A program made the position numbers and the translations under genes. Below the pieces are notes generated by a model. It made no database searches. It saw only the letters and a program-made list of their open reading frames with translations, and was not told the DNA's origin. From a virus, in IMG/VR virus record IMGVR_UViG_3300034068_000648, positions 1 to 27,196 of that record: DNA of 27,196 nt. One strand, written 5' to 3'. How positions within the stretch are numbered: position 1 is the first letter of the stretch; the number at the start of each line of letters is the position of its first letter. Shown piece by piece: positions 26,106 to 27,196 of this stretch.

Positions 26106-27196
26106 ATGGCAGTAGGTAAGAAATTCGGTAAAAAGGCACAGGCATCAAATGACTTTTTGGAGCCACGGGCACCAGAGTCAGTAACAGCAACAAACGTACC
26201 ATCTGGTCGTGCATATAACAATGGACGGGCCGACGTAACGTTCTCTTTGCCAGCAAATTCACCTGCTGCTACATCCTTTACAGTAACATCCTCTCCAGGA
26301 TCGTATACTGCTTCAGGAGCATCTTCTCCAATATCTGTAACTGGTTTACAATCAAATACAGCATATACATTTACGGTAACGGGAACAAATGCAGTAGGAA
26401 CTGGTGCAGCATCTGCTGCCTCAAATAGCATTACTGCAACAACCGTACCTCAAGCTCCACAAAGCCCAATCGCAACTGCAGGAGTTAACCAAAACACAAT
26501 TACTTGGACAGAGCCAGCAAATGGTGGATCCGCAATAACTAACTACTATGTTGCAGGTAATGATGGAACAAATGGAAATACAGCATCCCTAAGTATAACC
26601 ATCAATGATACTGCTAATACATCTCAGTATTATAATGTTTATGCAGATAATGCTAATGGTCGGTCAGCAGCTTCAGCAAATACAGCGGAAATTACAACTC
26701 AAGCACCGTTCTTTCCACCGTTCTTTCCACCGTTCTTTCCACCAGGGTTCTTTGCCCCACCAGGGTTCTTTGCCCCACCAGGGTTCTTTGCCCCACCAGG
26801 GTTCTTTGCCCCACCAGGGTTCTTTTCCCCACCAGGATTTAAGGGTAAGTGTTTATCACCAGAATCAGTTATTTTCACCAATACTGGATGGGTAAAAGCT
26901 AAAGATATTAAAATTGGAGATCAAGTAATAACAGTTGATAACTCTAATATTAATCTTGAATCTATAACCGCAAATAAAACATCTGGACATTTAGAATCAA
27001 CAGTTAAGCTTACAAATTCAGAAGTTATTTCAATAACAGAAAAAACTGGAAAGCTAATTGGATTTAATTACAGAGGTAAAGACTACTCAGAAACCCAGCC
27101 GTTATTTGTAAAAACCTCAAATGGTATTACCTATAAGAATGCAGGAGAAATTGAGATAGGAGAAATAATCATAGGAGTAGATTCAAATGGACTAGT
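26106..27196 (+). CDS. Adhesin with Fn3 domains, Phe/Pro linker and Hint-like domain (partial)
   Basis: Begins MAVGKKFGKKAQASNDFLEP and runs off the right edge. Two fibronectin type III-like domains (about 22-115 and 118-198) are followed by PFFPPFFPPFFPP and five GFF(A/S)PP repeats (about 199-245). The Hint-like domain starts at C249: CLSPESVIFTNTGWVKAKDI, GDQVITV, DYSETQPLFVKTSNG, with Gln where inteins have the block-B His. The C-terminus is not visible, so the ending cannot be judged. Same architecture as 19069-21261 with different display domains. AAGGAGAT Shine-Dalgarno. Confidence 0.8.
   Translation, partial: MAVGKKFGKKAQASNDFLEPRAPESVTATNVPSGRAYNNGRADVTFSLPANSPAATSFTVTSSPGSYTASGASSPISVTGLQSNTAYTFTVTGTNAVGTGAASAASNSITATTVPQAPQSPIATAGVNQNTITWTEPANGGSAITNYYVAGNDGTNGNTASLSITINDTANTSQYYNVYADNANGRSAASANTAEITTQAPFFPPFFPPFFPPGFFAPPGFFAPPGFFAPPGFFAPPGFFSPPGFKGKCLSPESVIFTNTGWVKAKDIKIGDQVITVDNSNINLESITANKTSGHLESTVKLTNSEVISITEKTGKLIGFNYRGKDYSETQPLFVKTSNGITYKNAGEIEIGEIIIGVDSNGL
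26704..26839 (+). repeat. PPFF and GFFAPP tandem repeats
   Basis: Three 12-bp units (CCGTTCTTTCCA) are followed by five 18-bp units (CCAGGGTTCTTTGCCCCA and variants). Perfect copies in tandem may vary in number by slippage. Confidence 0.85.
26850..27196 (+). other. Second Hint-like domain coding region (partial)
   Basis: Encodes C249 onward of the last adhesin. Clearly related to 20800-21258 (shared SITEKTxxLIGFN, KAKDI and NAGxIxIG phrases) but diverged. Confidence 0.65.

Overview
This window looks like a contiguous piece of an AT-rich, tailed double-stranded DNA phage genome. The host is probably an actinobacterium; this is inference. It rests on a GP88-type protein and a DUF932-type protein (families familiar from actinobacteriophages), a class II B12-dependent ribonucleotide reductase, several apparently leaderless start codons, TGTGA-N6-TCACA palindromes of the Crp/GlxR type, and a near-consensus parS site. 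Both window edges cut genes.

Layout. (1) 1-7984, minus strand: a dense early/accessory block of about 27 mostly tiny genes and one tRNA-Asp(GUC). Most transcription units start with the same cassette: TGTC(A/G)G, exactly 10 nt, a -10 hexamer, then a leader carrying AACGAAAGG as Shine-Dalgarno. Genes inside a unit are chained by TAATG or TAAATG junctions. The gaps hold Crp-like palindromes, DnaA-box-like TTATCCACA sites, CGACACGCC repeats and GC hairpins. Recognised products are few (DUF932, GP88); several others are 30-60 aa zinc-knuckle or single-pass membrane proteins. (2) 8256-9638, plus strand: a cupin/JmjC-like oxygenase, an SGNH-like protein and a 45-aa membrane protein, with leaderless promoters. 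(3) 9639-9935: a noncoding strip with a parS-like palindrome and an alternating AGGC/GCCT array. (4) 9936-12732, minus strand: a secreted lysozyme/transglycosylase, small Cys-rich proteins, a TylF-type methyltransferase and a 2OG-Fe(II) oxygenase. (5) 13022-14956, plus strand: the B12-dependent ribonucleotide reductase, divergent from the lysozyme. (6) 15027-27196, plus strand: an EF-hand holin-like protein, then about a dozen tail-fibre, baseplate or adhesin-like genes.

Two observations stand out. First, eight Crp-like operators lie upstream of the early promoters at centre-to-centre distances from the -10 box of 54-56, 60, 65 and 76 bp. All but the 60-bp case fit one DNA-face periodicity, as in class I Crp activation, so the block may respond to a Crp-family protein. 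Second, two tail adhesins (19069-21261 and 26106-end) end in a Phe/Pro tandem-repeat linker followed by a Hint (hedgehog/intein) domain. Both Hint domains keep the first Cys but replace the conserved block-B His with Gln, and the complete copy lacks the C-terminal Asn.

How the parts may fit: the left block would take over or modulate the host under a shared promoter code, the reductase would supply dNTPs, the lysozyme and holin-like protein would serve lysis, and the fibre array would recognise the cell surface. The oxygenase, methyltransferase and SGNH genes could modify a glycan or small molecule. All product names come from reading motifs by eye, without database searches.
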